From the NCBI RefSeq assembly GCF_000332075.2, contig NZ_ALVU02000001.1, positions 868,001-932,000 of the forward strand: 64,000 nt of DNA, given 5' to 3'. This document shows, piece after piece, positions 23,330 to 32,600 of this stretch; within the stretch, counting starts at the first letter, position 1, and each line of letters starts with the position of its first letter. Source of the DNA: Synechocystis sp. PCC 7509. Its GTDB lineage: Bacteria > Cyanobacteriota > Cyanobacteriia > Cyanobacteriales > Chroococcidiopsidaceae. Made by a program: the position numbers and the translations under genes. The notes under the pieces were generated by a model, which searched no databases, was not told the origin of the DNA, and was given only the letters and a program-made list of their open reading frames with translations.

Positions 23330-23530
23330 GTTTTGGCGATCGCCTGTTATTTGAGGGCTATTGTGCGATCGCGCATTCTTTGACTAACTGCTAAAAAAAT
23401 TTATCTTAATTCGTTTAATTCGACTGTTGCGTTTATCTCGTTGATATATTGCAGTGGAATTACAAGAACTGGCACAGCTTAATTTTGCGGAAGTAAAATT
23501 AGGCTTTCCTCAGTCATGGGAGAAACCTTA

Positions 23531-24006
23531 ATGACAAGTACCACACTTAACCGAAATTCATTCCTACAGAGTTTGAAGCCCAGCTTGCTCAAGAGAGCCG
23601 CCGCATTTTTGCTGCTCATGTTCCTCACCAGGGTTCTACTATTGAGCTTAAAGTTGCCTATGACGACAATAATAGTGAAGAAAAAGTTGTTATTCCTGCG
23701 GCTGCTTTTCATCTGCTTGTAGATATTTTGTCTCAAATAGCTCAGGGAAACGCCGTCACGCTCATTCCCCTTCATGCAGAATTAACTACTCAAGAAGCCG
23801 CAGATATTCTCAACGTTTCGCGCCCTTTTCTTATAAAACTAATAGAGACAGGTGAAATTCCTTATCGAAAAGTAGGAAAACATCGCCGTATTTGTTTTGA
23901 AGACTTGATGAACTACAAACAAAAGATCGATAGCGATCGCCTGCAAGCCTTGGATGAGTTGGCATCTCAAGCTCAAGAGTTAAATATGGGTTACGAAGAA
24001 ACTTAA
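23531..24006 (+). pseudogene. Frameshifted antitoxin-like gene, excisionase-family HTH
   Basis: ATG 23531 starts MTSTTLNRN, then the matching continuation KFIPTEFEAQLAQESRRIF is found one frame over from about 23554 and runs intact to 24006. The C-terminal domain (TTQEAADILNVSRPFLIKLI, then YRKVGKHRRICFEDLM) is an excisionase-type HTH common in cyanobacterial antitoxins that precede PIN toxins. No toxin gene follows; an IS4-type transposase does. The TTG at 23728 might allow a short product with the HTH only. A single indel near 23546-23556 explains the break. Confidence 0.65.
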
Positions 24007-25454
24007 GGCAATTTAGTATTCAGGACAAAGAGATCGCACGTTATTTGACGAACTAAAACAAATTTGATATTAAATATTTCAAATCTATATAATAATTTTG
24101 GTGAGAGGGCATCTCGCTGTTGATGTCGTGGGCGAGATGCTTTGACGAGACCTAGGAGTCGATGGTGAGGAAAGAAAATAGGAAATTACTTCCTCAGCTT
24201 CTCCCCGTTTAAGGGCTGTGGCAAAATGATACAGTCCGCGAAACACCATCTCCAGAGAAATCTTCTCCAAAGGTTGTTGCAAAGCGACGGACACTTGAGC
24301 GCAGAGGTCATTAAGGACGGCGTATAAGATCCAAGTAGCATAGATTTGAATTTGCACGCCATTAGAATCGCCCACCCACAAATAAGCAAAGCCCAAGAGT
24401 CGTTTAGTTAAGGCAAAAGCATCTTCCACTCGCCAGCACCGCCGATAGAGGTCGCACACTTGCTGGGCAGACAATTGTTGAGGATCTAGCACATTAGTTA
24501 AGTAGCGATACCAAGTAGTCCCCCACAACACAGACACCAACCGCACAGGATAGTCGCACGCAGGAGAACGATACTTACCCAAGAGAATAATTTCATCTCT
24601 GTAGTGAGTCCCACTAGAGAGCAATCGCAAAGCTTGATCAGAGGTTTTCTCTCGCTGCCTGGTGACGAAAAACTTCTGCTGTTGAGTAAAGGCATCAAAC
24701 CAGGCAAACTTGAAAAAGCCTAAATCAAAGTAAGCCACCGACGGGTAGACGAGCGAGCAAGACATCGAACCATTGCTGATCATTGGCCCTAGCCTCCGAA
24801 GTGTACCAACGGGCGACGGGGCGATGGGTAAACACTTCAACCACTACCATCATCATCCGCCCGGCCAGTAACGTTCCTTGGTCTTGCAGGAGTTTCAAAG
24901 AACGACGTAGCTCTTCCAGCGTTGACCCATCGGCGACCCAGATAGCAGCAAATTTTCCCCTCAGTGCTTCCTCGCCGGAACCCGTTGGCGGTGGCACTGC
25001 TCGCTGCTGAAGTTGCACCAACACTTGCTCGAATAGCGCCTCGGATAATCTGGCTGGTAGGTTCATCAACCGTTGGGATATCGCTTGCTTGCTTACCCCT
25101 AATGGTTCTACCCACCGCAGACCCTCTTGAGCTAGGACGCTCACCATTTTGCTCAAGCCGGGTAGTTTTCGGTACACTAAACTTAGCACTACTGCCAACA
25201 TTACTGGTAGCGTTAGCAGACGATCTCGACGCAATTTTTCTGGGATTTGATGATAGCTGCTAATCGGTTTGAACTGCGACGGTTGCCATAACTTCCTTAA
25301 CTCGGTTTCGATAGTTTCTATCGGCGGTCCTGGCATCAATGCTTGATGTCGCAAGTCGGGATTGGCATCTTTAAAGGGGCGACTTCTAGCCATTACAGAT
25401 TGACTTCTTTGGCACAGCTTTCTCTACCTTAGCTGTCATCGCCACCCTTAAGTT
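24000..25454 (-). mobile_element. IS4-type insertion sequence, approximate bounds
   Basis: The transposase frames cover 24085-25393. A 9-base match AACTTAAGG at 24000-24008 and, inverted, at 25446-25454 gives a possible pair of ends and a length of about 1.45 kb, usual for IS4. The match is short and no target duplication was identified, so the bounds are uncertain. Confidence 0.4.
24085..25393 (-). pseudogene. IS4-family transposase with frameshift
   Basis: Two overlapping frames on the minus strand (25393 to 24725, then 24840 to 24085) make one transposase. The first frame carries the first DDE aspartate (WVADGSTLEEL) and ends LPVGGLL; the second continues SVAYFDLGFFKF, holds the second aspartate and the IS4 signature Y-(2)-R-(3)-E-(6)-K (YRRCWRVEDAFALTK). 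The break lies near 24735-24750. All catalytic residues are present, so either a single-base lesion inactivated it or frameshifting joins the parts. IS4 elements do not usually need frameshifting. Confidence 0.8.
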
Positions 25455-25497
25455 GACACCAATGAATGCTTTGCGCCCCTACAAGTTCACAATTGAT

Positions 25498-26661
25498 TTA
25501 GAAAAATATTCGAGGTAAGCGGCGAGTAAAACCACACAAAATTTCCCAGGAAATTGTATTTAGCTGCTTTGCCCAATCATCGGCGGAAATGTTTTCGCTA
25601 CCATCAATTCCCAGTAGTGTTACTATTTCTCCTGGCTGCAAATTGGGAATAGCACTAACATCTAGCATCAATTGATCCATTGTAATTGCCCCGATTTGGG
25701 GTATTTTTTTGCCGCGAATTATTACCATCATTTGATTAGACAAATTACGCGGGACTCCATCGGCGTAACCAATTCCTACAACGGCAATTAAAGTAGTGCG
25801 ATCGCTAATAAATTTGTAACCATAACTTACACCAGTTTGAGGCTCAATAGTTTTTACTTGCGTTACTCTAGCTTTGACTTGCAGCACTGGCTTAAGGTTA
25901 ACGGCGGTTTGCAGTTGGGTTGCAGGATAAAGACCATAAACCGCTAAACCCACCCGTACCAAGTCATAATGCAATGATGAATCAGTTAAAGTCGCCGCCG
26001 AATTGGCTAAATGCAAACAAGGTGGAGGTAAATTGATGGCAGCTAGTTGAGCAATTGCTGTTTCAAAGCGTTGTTGCTGCAAGTTCATGACTGTGCGATC
26101 GCAACTTTCCGCCGTTGCTAAATGAGAATAAATACTAGCAATTTGAAGATTCGGCAAATCATGCACCAACTCCACAAATTCGACGGCTTGCTGCCAAGAT
26201 AATCCCAAGCGCGACATTCCGGTATCTAATTTAATATGTACGGGCAAAATCTCCTTTAAAGTCTGAGAATATAATTTAGCCGCTTCCAGGCTGCCTAACG
26301 TTGGTTGCAGTTTCCAGTAAGACACCGCCTCAATTTGCTCGACAGTGTAAGTTGCTCCTAAAATCAAAATTGGGGCTTTGATCCCACTAGAGCGCAATTC
26401 TATACCTTCGGGGACTGTCGCCACACCCAACCACTCCGCGCCCGCTTCTATAACCGTCTTTGCTACAGTAACCGCCCCATGACCGTAAGCATCAGCTTTA
26501 ACTACCGCCATCAGCGCAGTTTGGGGCGCTAATAAACTTTTTAATTCCTTAATATTATGTTTTATGGCACTTAAATCAATCTCTACCCAAGCCCGTTGGC
26601 GATCGCCAAGCCCAAGATCGCAGTCAATAGAGGTATTTTTTTGGACTTGTGGTTGTCCCAT
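25498..26661 (-). CDS. alr: Alanine racemase
   Basis: 387 residues, full length. The PLP lysine is Lys55 (MAVVKADAYGHG), the TIM-barrel half is followed by a beta domain with catalytic Tyr in TGVSYGYKF, and GYADGVPRNLSN plus MDQLMLDVS are conserved. It converts L- to D-alanine for peptidoglycan in the cytosol. It is divergent from the HNH gene. The IS4 element lies just downstream. Confidence 0.95.
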   Translation of the reverse strand: MGQPQVQKNTSIDCDLGLGDRQRAWVEIDLSAIKHNIKELKSLLAPQTALMAVVKADAYGHGAVTVAKTVIEAGAEWLGVATVPEGIELRSSGIKAPILILGATYTVEQIEAVSYWKLQPTLGSLEAAKLYSQTLKEILPVHIKLDTGMSRLGLSWQQAVEFVELVHDLPNLQIASIYSHLATAESCDRTVMNLQQQRFETAIAQLAAINLPPPCLHLANSAATLTDSSLHYDLVRVGLAVYGLYPATQLQTAVNLKPVLQVKARVTQVKTIEPQTGVSYGYKFISDRTTLIAVVGIGYADGVPRNLSNQMMVIIRGKKIPQIGAITMDQLMLDVSAIPNLQPGEIVTLLGIDGSENISADDWAKQLNTISWEILCGFTRRLPRIFF

Positions 26662-26821
26662 TACTCACACCCAATAAAATCTTTAGCTTTAACTAATAGC
26701 AAAAAAGAGCCGCAATTTAAGAGTTTTTCTAGAGCGATTGACAAAAAGAGCGATCTTTTATCCATATTTAGCCTAGTTGTGTTACCATTTGTAAAAAATG
26801 TCGGCGATTTGATGTTAATCG

Positions 26822-27319
26822 ATGGCAAAGGTTTTAGTTCTCAACGCCTCTTACGAACCGCTCAACATTACAAGTTGGCGACGTGCGGCTGTTTTGTTAA
26901 TTAAAGGCAAAGCAGAGCAAGTAGAACATAACGGTAAGTTTATTTATACGGGCTTCCCTTTGCCCACCGTTATCCGCCTACGCCATTTCGTGCGCGTACC
27001 CTACAAAGAAATTCCTCTTACCCGTCGCAATATCCTCCACCGTGACGGGCATGGTTGTCAATACTGCGGTTACACGGGCGACGACTTGACATTAGATCAC
27101 GTAATTCCGCGATCGCGTGGTGGTGGCGAAACCTGGGAAAATATGGTGACAGCTTGCGTCCGTTGCAACGTCAGAAAAGGCAATCGCACCCCCCAAGAAG
27201 CAAAAATGCCTTTGTTCCATCAACCCCGTAAGCCTTATAGTAGTCTTTACTTTGAAGTCAGCAAGCATCTAAAAAGCGGGCTACATCAAGAGTGGCAAAA
27301 ATATATTATTGGACTTTAG
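26822..27319 (+). CDS. HNH endonuclease, cyanobacterial conserved type
   Basis: 165 residues. After a conserved start (MAKVLVLNASYEPLNITSWR) comes a CxxC zinc pair (CQYCGY), the HNH core LTLDHVIPRSRGGG, then N-MVTACVRCNVRKGNR. This compact HNH family is common in cyanobacterial and other bacterial chromosomes and usually stands alone. The cellular role is unclear; nuclease activity is predicted from the motif. Confidence 0.88.
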   Translation: MAKVLVLNASYEPLNITSWRRAAVLLIKGKAEQVEHNGKFIYTGFPLPTVIRLRHFVRVPYKEIPLTRRNILHRDGHGCQYCGYTGDDLTLDHVIPRSRGGGETWENMVTACVRCNVRKGNRTPQEAKMPLFHQPRKPYSSLYFEVSKHLKSGLHQEWQKYIIGL

Positions 27320-27512
27320 GCGATCTCTTATTGCTTGTAAAGTTCTGTAAATAAGTATTGGCAGTGATATTACTTTTGAATCGACTATGCCTAAATGAGG
27401 ATATCTAAAGAAATTATAAAATTTTCTTTACAAAACTAAACGAAGGGATTAATGTATAAACAAGGAAGTAAAAAACTTCTGATACATTCCAAAATCAAGC
27501 ACTTATAAAACA

Positions 27513-28595
27513 ATGACAACAACCTTACAAAGACGCGAAAGCGCCAACGTATGGGAACGGTTCTGTAGCTGGGTAACCTCCACAGAAAACCGTCTATACG
27601 TAGGCTGGTTCGGAGTATTGATGATCCCCACACTACTCGCCGCCACCACTTGCTTCATCATCGCCTTTATCGCCGCACCTCCCGTAGACATCGACGGCAT
27701 CCGCGAGCCGGTAGCAGGTTCATTAATCTACGGAAACAACATCATCACTGGTGCAGTAGTACCATCATCGAACGCGATTGGTTTGCACTTCTACCCAATT
27801 TGGGAAGCAGCTTCCTTAGACGAATGGTTATACAACGGCGGCCCTTACCAATTAGTAGTATTCCACTTTTTGATCGGAATATTCTGCTACATGGGACGTG
27901 AGTGGGAACTATCCTACCGCCTCGGAATGCGCCCTTGGATTGCCGTAGCATATTCAGCGCCCGTAGCCGCAGCCACCGCAGTATTTTTAATCTACCCAAT
28001 TGGACAAGGTTCATTCTCCGACGGAATGCCCCTAGGAATCAGTGGAACATTCAACTTCATGTTAGTATTCCAAGCGGAACACAACATCTTGATGCACCCC
28101 TTCCACCAGTTAGGAGTAGCCGGAGTATTCGGCGGTTCATTATTCTCCGCCATGCACGGTTCTTTGGTAACTTCTAGCTTAGTTCGTGAAACAACTGAGA
28201 CCGAAAGCCAAAACTACGGTTACAAATTCGGACAAGAAGAAGAAACCTACAACATCGTTGCCGCCCACGGTTACTTTGGTCGGTTGATCTTCCAATACGC
28301 ATCCTTCAACAACAGCCGTAGCTTGCACTTCTTCCTAGCAGCATGGCCAGTAATTGGGATTTGGTTTACATCCTTGGGCATCAGCACAATGGCGTTCAAC
28401 CTCAACGGGTTCAACTTCAACCAATCCGTAATTGACTCTCAAGGACAAGTAATTGGCACTTGGGCAGACGTACTCAACCGCGCTAACCTAGGTATGGAAG
28501 TAATGCACGAGCGCAATGCTCACAACTTCCCTCTAGACTTGGCGGCCGGTGATGCGACTCCTGTTGCTCTTACTGCTCCTGCGATCAACGGTTAA
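27513..28595 (+). CDS. psbA: Photosystem II D1 protein, high-light type
   Basis: 360 residues, the standard D1 length. Residue 130 is Glu (CYMGREWE), the form associated with high-light or stress D1 rather than Gln130. Five membrane helices, the His-rich Mn-cluster C-terminal region and the C-terminal extension (processing after LDLA near residue 344, leaving a 16-residue tail) are present. It binds the Mn cluster, chlorophylls, pheophytin and QB in thylakoids. The long AT-rich leader (27320-27512) and strong terminator mark it as monocistronic. Confidence 0.98.
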   Translation: MTTTLQRRESANVWERFCSWVTSTENRLYVGWFGVLMIPTLLAATTCFIIAFIAAPPVDIDGIREPVAGSLIYGNNIITGAVVPSSNAIGLHFYPIWEAASLDEWLYNGGPYQLVVFHFLIGIFCYMGREWELSYRLGMRPWIAVAYSAPVAAATAVFLIYPIGQGSFSDGMPLGISGTFNFMLVFQAEHNILMHPFHQLGVAGVFGGSLFSAMHGSLVTSSLVRETTETESQNYGYKFGQEEETYNIVAAHGYFGRLIFQYASFNNSRSLHFFLAAWPVIGIWFTSLGISTMAFNLNGFNFNQSVIDSQGQVIGTWADVLNRANLGMEVMHERNAHNFPLDLAAGDATPVALTAPAING

Positions 28596-28628
28596 TTTTT
28601 AACCCTTCTAGCTAAAATAAATTAAGAG

Positions 28629-28655
28629 GCGCTCTCCACTTGGAGGGCGCTTTTT
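28629..28655 (+). terminator. psbA terminator
   Basis: Arms GCGCTCTCCA (28629-28638) and TGGAGGGCGC (28641-28650) with one wobble-type mismatch, followed by TTTTT. It lies 34 bases after the psbA stop. Confidence 0.9.
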
Positions 28656-28680
28656 GCGTGATTATCTTAAAATTAGTGTA

Positions 28681-29172
28681 ATGACAACAATCCCTGAACC
28701 GTTAAATTTTGCTAGCGCGATCGCCTATACTCAAGAATTACTAGCACAAAGTAAAATATCCGCCTCCGAAATATCCCAATTAGTCAAAACTGAAGACGGT
28801 GCAAGAGGTTTTTTTGTTACTTACCTGACCTCAGATTTTGCAATGTCAGAGGAAATTATTGTCGGATTGCGATCGCATCCTAAAATAGTATCTGAACTAT
28901 TGGTAAAAAACTTAGCCATGTCTACAGCGCAACAGTTATTTCACCGTCGCCGTCAGGATGAAAACATGACTTTTTCTTCGCAACGGGTGCAAGAACGAAC
29001 AGCGCAATTGATAAAGTTAGTAGACTTAGATTTGGTCTATGAAAAGTTGCAGCAGATGATAGCAAGTATTGATACTGGTGGTGACTATCAAGCATTTTTA
29101 GAGCGATGGAACTACGACGACGAACAAAAACAAGCAATAAAAGCGGCAATTAACAACTTTTTAGGTAAATAA
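28681..29172 (+). CDS. Conserved hypothetical protein
   Basis: 163 residues from ATG 28681 (MTTIPEPLNFASAIAYTQEL); nine upstream codons overlap the psbA terminator and are unlikely to be used. The protein is all-helical with no obvious membrane segment or cofactor motif. It forms a run with the cysteine-rich protein (5 bases downstream) and the DUF1499 protein. The family looks cyanobacterial; the function is unknown. Confidence 0.7.
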   Translation: MTTIPEPLNFASAIAYTQELLAQSKISASEISQLVKTEDGARGFFVTYLTSDFAMSEEIIVGLRSHPKIVSELLVKNLAMSTAQQLFHRRRQDENMTFSSQRVQERTAQLIKLVDLDLVYEKLQQMIASIDTGGDYQAFLERWNYDDEQKQAIKAAINNFLGK

Positions 29173-29177
29173 TAACT

Positions 29178-29366
29178 TTGCAAAATTCAACAGAGTATTT
29201 TTGTGCTTATTGCGGCGAATCGAACGTAGCCTTTATTGATTTAAGTGCTGGTAACTATCAGTCTTATATTGAAGACTGTCAAGTTTGCTGTCGCCCAAAT
29301 GTGTTGTATATTCAAGTTGACGAAGAAACTCTAGAATTAAGCGTAAATAGCGAATATGTAGAGTAG
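29178..29366 (+). CDS. CPXCG-type cysteine-rich zinc-ribbon protein
   Basis: 62 residues from a TTG start, MQNSTEYFCAYCGESNVAF. Two Cys pairs (CAYC at about 9-12 and CQVCCRPN near 34-39) form a small zinc ribbon of the CPXCG-motif family. The first pair reads CAYCG rather than CPYCG. Function unknown; probable operon with the preceding gene. Confidence 0.8.
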   Translation: MQNSTEYFCAYCGESNVAFIDLSAGNYQSYIEDCQVCCRPNVLYIQVDEETLELSVNSEYVE

Positions 29367-29395
29367 AAAGCACTTATTTTAAGGACTATAAAGTT

Positions 29396-29926
29396 ATGGA
29401 AATTAGAACAATTATTTCTCGTTATTTGCCTATAGTTTTAACTATAGTTTTTTTACTAGGGGGAACTATACTATTTTCTGGGCAAACTAAGTTATTAGCA
29501 GGTACAAAACCTAATAATCTTGGTATGGGTACAGGTCAATTATTAGCTTGTCCTGGTACGCCTAATTGCGTCAATAGCCAAAGCTTGGATGCCGAACATG
29601 GTATTGCGCCTTTAACCTACAATTCCTCTGCTGAAGATGCTTTTAAGACCCTTAAAAATGTTGTACAGTCTTTTAAACAATCTACGATAGCGCCAGCGCG
29701 CTCGCAGAGCTTCGCACAGGAAACTGATAATTATATCTATGCAGAGTTTACTATTCCTGTAGTGGGATTTGTTGACGATGTAGAATTTCTGTTAGACAAA
29801 AATGCCCAAGTAATTCATGTCCGTTCAGCTTCTCGTTTAGGCGAGTCAGATTTGGGTGTAAACCGTAAACGAATTGAGACAATTAGAGCTAAATTTAACC
29901 AGTTGCAAACAGAAGTAAAAGCTTGA
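29396..29926 (+). CDS. DUF1499 family protein
   Basis: 176 residues. There is an N-terminal membrane segment (YLPIVLTIVFLLGGTILF), then the DUF1499 domain beginning LLACPGTPNCVNSQS and containing YIYAEFTIPVVGFVDDVEFL and VRSASRLGESDLGVNRKRIE. It is probably anchored to the inner or thylakoid membrane. A stretch near 29695-29716 (GCGCGCTCGCAGAGCTTCGC) encodes ARSQSFA and looks like a short palindromic insertion that keeps the frame. Function unknown. Confidence 0.85.
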   Translation: MEIRTIISRYLPIVLTIVFLLGGTILFSGQTKLLAGTKPNNLGMGTGQLLACPGTPNCVNSQSLDAEHGIAPLTYNSSAEDAFKTLKNVVQSFKQSTIAPARSQSFAQETDNYIYAEFTIPVVGFVDDVEFLLDKNAQVIHVRSASRLGESDLGVNRKRIETIRAKFNQLQTEVKA

Positions 29927-30021
29927 CAATATTGGCTCTACTTCTGCACCTAGATAGAGATGTTTTTCGTTACAATTATTTACGGTAATATTAATATATA
30001 CAATTGATATTAGCGCTGACC

Positions 30022-31068
30022 ATGTCTGACACCCTAACCAAGCTGACTTATCAGACTTTTCAAAATAGTAAAAACTACTTTGGTTTAGCTCATAAATACT
30101 TAAGTTCGCAAGTAATGGGCTTAGTATCTCCTCAGTTAAAACCAAAATCATCGCCTTTGACTCCAGCATTACTCTTACAACTGCAAGCAAGGTTAAACAA
30201 ATTGCTAGAAGTAGATTGGCAAGATGCGGAAAACGGAGTATATGCTCATAGTTTGCTATTTGATAATCCTTGGGCTGACTTTTTCCGTTATTATCCTGAA
30301 GTTTGGCTAGATATGCCGCAAATTTGGCAGCGAATCAACGAGAAAAATTATCAAGATTTTTCTGTAGATGTACCCAAAGATGGCTATCCTAGCTACTACT
30401 TGCAAAATTTCCACCATCAAACTAATGGTTATTTAAGCGACTCGTCAGCTAATTTGTATGACTTGCAAGTTGAACTATTATTTGGGGGTTCGGCTGACCC
30501 CATGCGGCGACGCATTCTAGCACCCTTAAAAGCTAATTTAGCAGCTAATCCCAAGCCTCGGATTTTAGATGTAGCTTGTGGGACGGGGAGGACTTTGAAG
30601 TTATTACGAAACGCTTTCCCCCAATCGTCGCTATTTGGTACAGATTTATCCGCCGCTTATTTGCGAAAAGCTAATCAAGAATTATCGCAAATTCCTGGGG
30701 AATTACCGCAGCTTCTCCAAGCCAACGCCGAAGAATTGCCTTATTTAGACAACTATTTCGATGCTGTAACTTGTGTATTTACATTCCACGAGTTGCCAAG
30801 TGCTGCACGTCAGCAGGTAATAGAGGAGTGTTTTAGAGTGGTGCAGCCAGGAGGAGTTTTTGTAATTTGCGACTCAATTCAAATGAGTGATTCGCCGGAA
30901 ATGTTGCCGATTATGGATAGTTTTCATGAAACCTTCCACGAACCTTACTATAAGCATTACATTAGCGATGATTTGGTAGAAAGGCTGGAAAAGGCAGGTT
31001 TTGAGGATATCACAACGGAGGTGCATTTTATGAGTAAGTATCTGATTGCTCATAAAAAAGCGACTTAA
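30022..31068 (+). CDS. Class I SAM-dependent methyltransferase
   Basis: 348 residues from ATG 30022; an upstream TTG (30004) is in frame but less likely. A 150-residue N-terminal extension includes DVPKDGYPSYYLQNFHHQTN, GYLSDSSANLYDLQVELLFG, the pattern of cyanobacterial large methyltransferases. The core has RILDVACGTGRTLKLL (motif I), FGTDLSAAYLRKA and VTCVFTFHELP. It resembles the UbiE/COQ5 group, but the substrate is unknown. The gene at 21510 is a shorter relative with a similar core. Confidence 0.82.
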   Translation: MSDTLTKLTYQTFQNSKNYFGLAHKYLSSQVMGLVSPQLKPKSSPLTPALLLQLQARLNKLLEVDWQDAENGVYAHSLLFDNPWADFFRYYPEVWLDMPQIWQRINEKNYQDFSVDVPKDGYPSYYLQNFHHQTNGYLSDSSANLYDLQVELLFGGSADPMRRRILAPLKANLAANPKPRILDVACGTGRTLKLLRNAFPQSSLFGTDLSAAYLRKANQELSQIPGELPQLLQANAEELPYLDNYFDAVTCVFTFHELPSAARQQVIEECFRVVQPGGVFVICDSIQMSDSPEMLPIMDSFHETFHEPYYKHYISDDLVERLEKAGFEDITTEVHFMSKYLIAHKKAT

Positions 31069-31133
31069 TACAGGAGATTTAGTAGATTTTTCCTTTGGGG
31101 AAACACCCCCTTCATGGTAATAAGGTGGGAAGC

Positions 31134-31161
31134 GTAGGGGCGCAATGCATTACGCCCCTAC
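31134..31161. repeat. Palindromic repeat, GTAGGGGCGCAATGC family
   Basis: 28-bp near-perfect palindrome (GTAGGGGCG, centre AATGCATTA, CGCCCCTAC). Further copies or half-copies lie at 62879-62906, 33931-33953 and 25464-25483. It is a dispersed intergenic palindrome. Confidence 0.8.
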
Positions 31162-31276
31162 GACGATCACTATAAAATACATGATTGGCTAAAAAATCAA
31201 ATAAAAATGCTATATGCTTACAGGCGGTAGAGTAGGTTTAAGCAATTAAAAACTAAGAATTTTAGGAGTTATTAGT

Positions 31277-31759
31277 ATGACTAATGCCGATGCGATCGCA
31301 AATCAACCCATAGCCAGCGAACAATTGATTGACGATTTGATTGAAGGAAGTCCATCTAGCCATATAGATGTAATTCAAACGGTCATTGCCAGCCTCGAAC
31401 AAGGCGATAGCGCAATGGTAAGCCATACAGAAACAAACTACTTATGGAAATTTAAGTACGGTAGCGTAGAAGTATTCGTGCAACTTAGCGGACTAACAGA
31501 CGAAGATACAATCTCAGTTTGGTCTAAAGTGTTAAATTTACCGACTAAAAATGACGCGGGATTGATGCGGAAGCTTTTAGAAATGAATTGGACGAATACC
31601 TTTGAAGCTTGTTTTGGCATCGATAAAGAACAAGTAGTTGTATTATCAAGCCGCACTTTAGCAGAATTGTCGCCAGGAGAGATTTCGCGCATCATCACGA
31701 TAGTAGCCACAATCGCTGATGACAATGACGAAGCCTTACAAGCAGAATTTGCAGCCTAG
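31277..31759 (+). CDS. YbjN domain-containing protein
   Basis: 160 residues. The core (TNYLWKFKYGSVEVFVQLSG, then GLMRKLLEMNWTNTFEACFG and VVVLSSRTLAELSPGEIS) is the YbjN/type III chaperone-like fold. The family acts as a small regulatory or chaperone protein in bacteria; its cyanobacterial role is unknown. TAGGAG lies before ATG 31277. The next gene starts inside its 3' end (41-base overlap), implying co-translation. Confidence 0.8.
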   Translation: MTNADAIANQPIASEQLIDDLIEGSPSSHIDVIQTVIASLEQGDSAMVSHTETNYLWKFKYGSVEVFVQLSGLTDEDTISVWSKVLNLPTKNDAGLMRKLLEMNWTNTFEACFGIDKEQVVVLSSRTLAELSPGEISRIITIVATIADDNDEALQAEFAA

Positions 31760-32471
31760 ACCTATTTGGCGGCTAATTCCGCTCTTAGAAGCCCCTGGGC
31801 GGGTACAAATGGCAATTGACCAATGGTTGGTAGCTCAACACCAGTTAGGCTTGCATCCGCCAACTTTGCGCTTTTATACTTGGTCGCCTGTGGCAATTTC
31901 TTTAGGCTATCATCAATCTAATTTTCCCCGCAATTGGCAACAAATTACTTGGAAGGGCGAACTTTTAGAATTGGTACGTCGTCCTACGGGGGGAAGGGCG
32001 GTACTACATCAAGGAGATTTGACTTATGCTGTTGTAACATCAGGACTCAATGGGAGTCGAATGCAGGTGTATCAACAGCTTTGTGAGTTTTTAATTAGAG
32101 GATGGCAAAGTTTAGGAATCGAGTTGCAATACGGCAATGCTGGGCGGGGATACATTCATAACCCCAACTGTTTTGGTACGGCGACAGGCGCGGATTTGGT
32201 GCTACTTGATGGTAATAAGTTGATTGGTAGCGCTCAGTTAAAACGCGGTGGGGTAATATTGCAACATGGTTCAATGCGTTTAGCACCAGATAAAGAGTTA
32301 TTTGGGCGGGTTTTTGAAACGGAGGTTTTTCAGCCTATTAATCTACCTCTAATTGAACCAATTGCTGTGATAGAAGCTTTGACTACTGCTGCCAGCAATT
32401 GTTTTAACATTCAATTAGAGGTAAAACCTTTGTCTGCGGTGGAGTGGAAGGAAATATCTAGCCTTTTGTAG
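31719..32471 (+). CDS. Lipoate/biotin protein ligase A/B family protein
   Basis: 250 residues. The LplA/LipB catalytic domain shows the RRPTGGRAVLHQGDLTYAVV motif, YIHNPNCFGTATGADLVLLD and KLIGSAQLKRGGVILQHGS with the catalytic Lys. It is expected to attach lipoyl or octanoyl groups to target proteins. It starts 41 bases inside the YbjN gene, on the same strand. Confidence 0.88.
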   Translation: MTMTKPYKQNLQPRPIWRLIPLLEAPGRVQMAIDQWLVAQHQLGLHPPTLRFYTWSPVAISLGYHQSNFPRNWQQITWKGELLELVRRPTGGRAVLHQGDLTYAVVTSGLNGSRMQVYQQLCEFLIRGWQSLGIELQYGNAGRGYIHNPNCFGTATGADLVLLDGNKLIGSAQLKRGGVILQHGSMRLAPDKELFGRVFETEVFQPINLPLIEPIAVIEALTTAASNCFNIQLEVKPLSAVEWKEISSLL

Positions 32472-32544
32472 ATTAGACTTCTTGCGTAAATAATTTTTTT
32501 CCCCCCTAACCCCCCAATTCTGGGGAGAACCGGAGTCCAAATGC

Positions 32545-32571
32545 TAGAGACGTTGCACTGCAACGTCTCTA
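32545..32571. repeat. Palindromic repeat, AGAGACGTTGCA family
   Basis: TAGAGACGTTGCA and its complement around a single central base. Related copies lie at 52548-52574, 57484-57551 and, degenerate, at 61910-61932. It is a dispersed intergenic palindrome. Confidence 0.85.
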
Positions 32572-32600
32572 GATAGATTCGTATATTTAATCAGCAATGT

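Noticed and set aside
27745-28014. Long reverse frames inside psbA
   Set aside because: Mirror artefacts of a strongly codon-biased gene; no start sites or family match.
29690-29720. Palindromic GC-rich stretch in the DUF1499 gene as a separate mobile repeat
   Set aside because: It keeps the frame and resembles dispersed repeats, but with one copy and no clear boundaries I only mention it in the gene entry.
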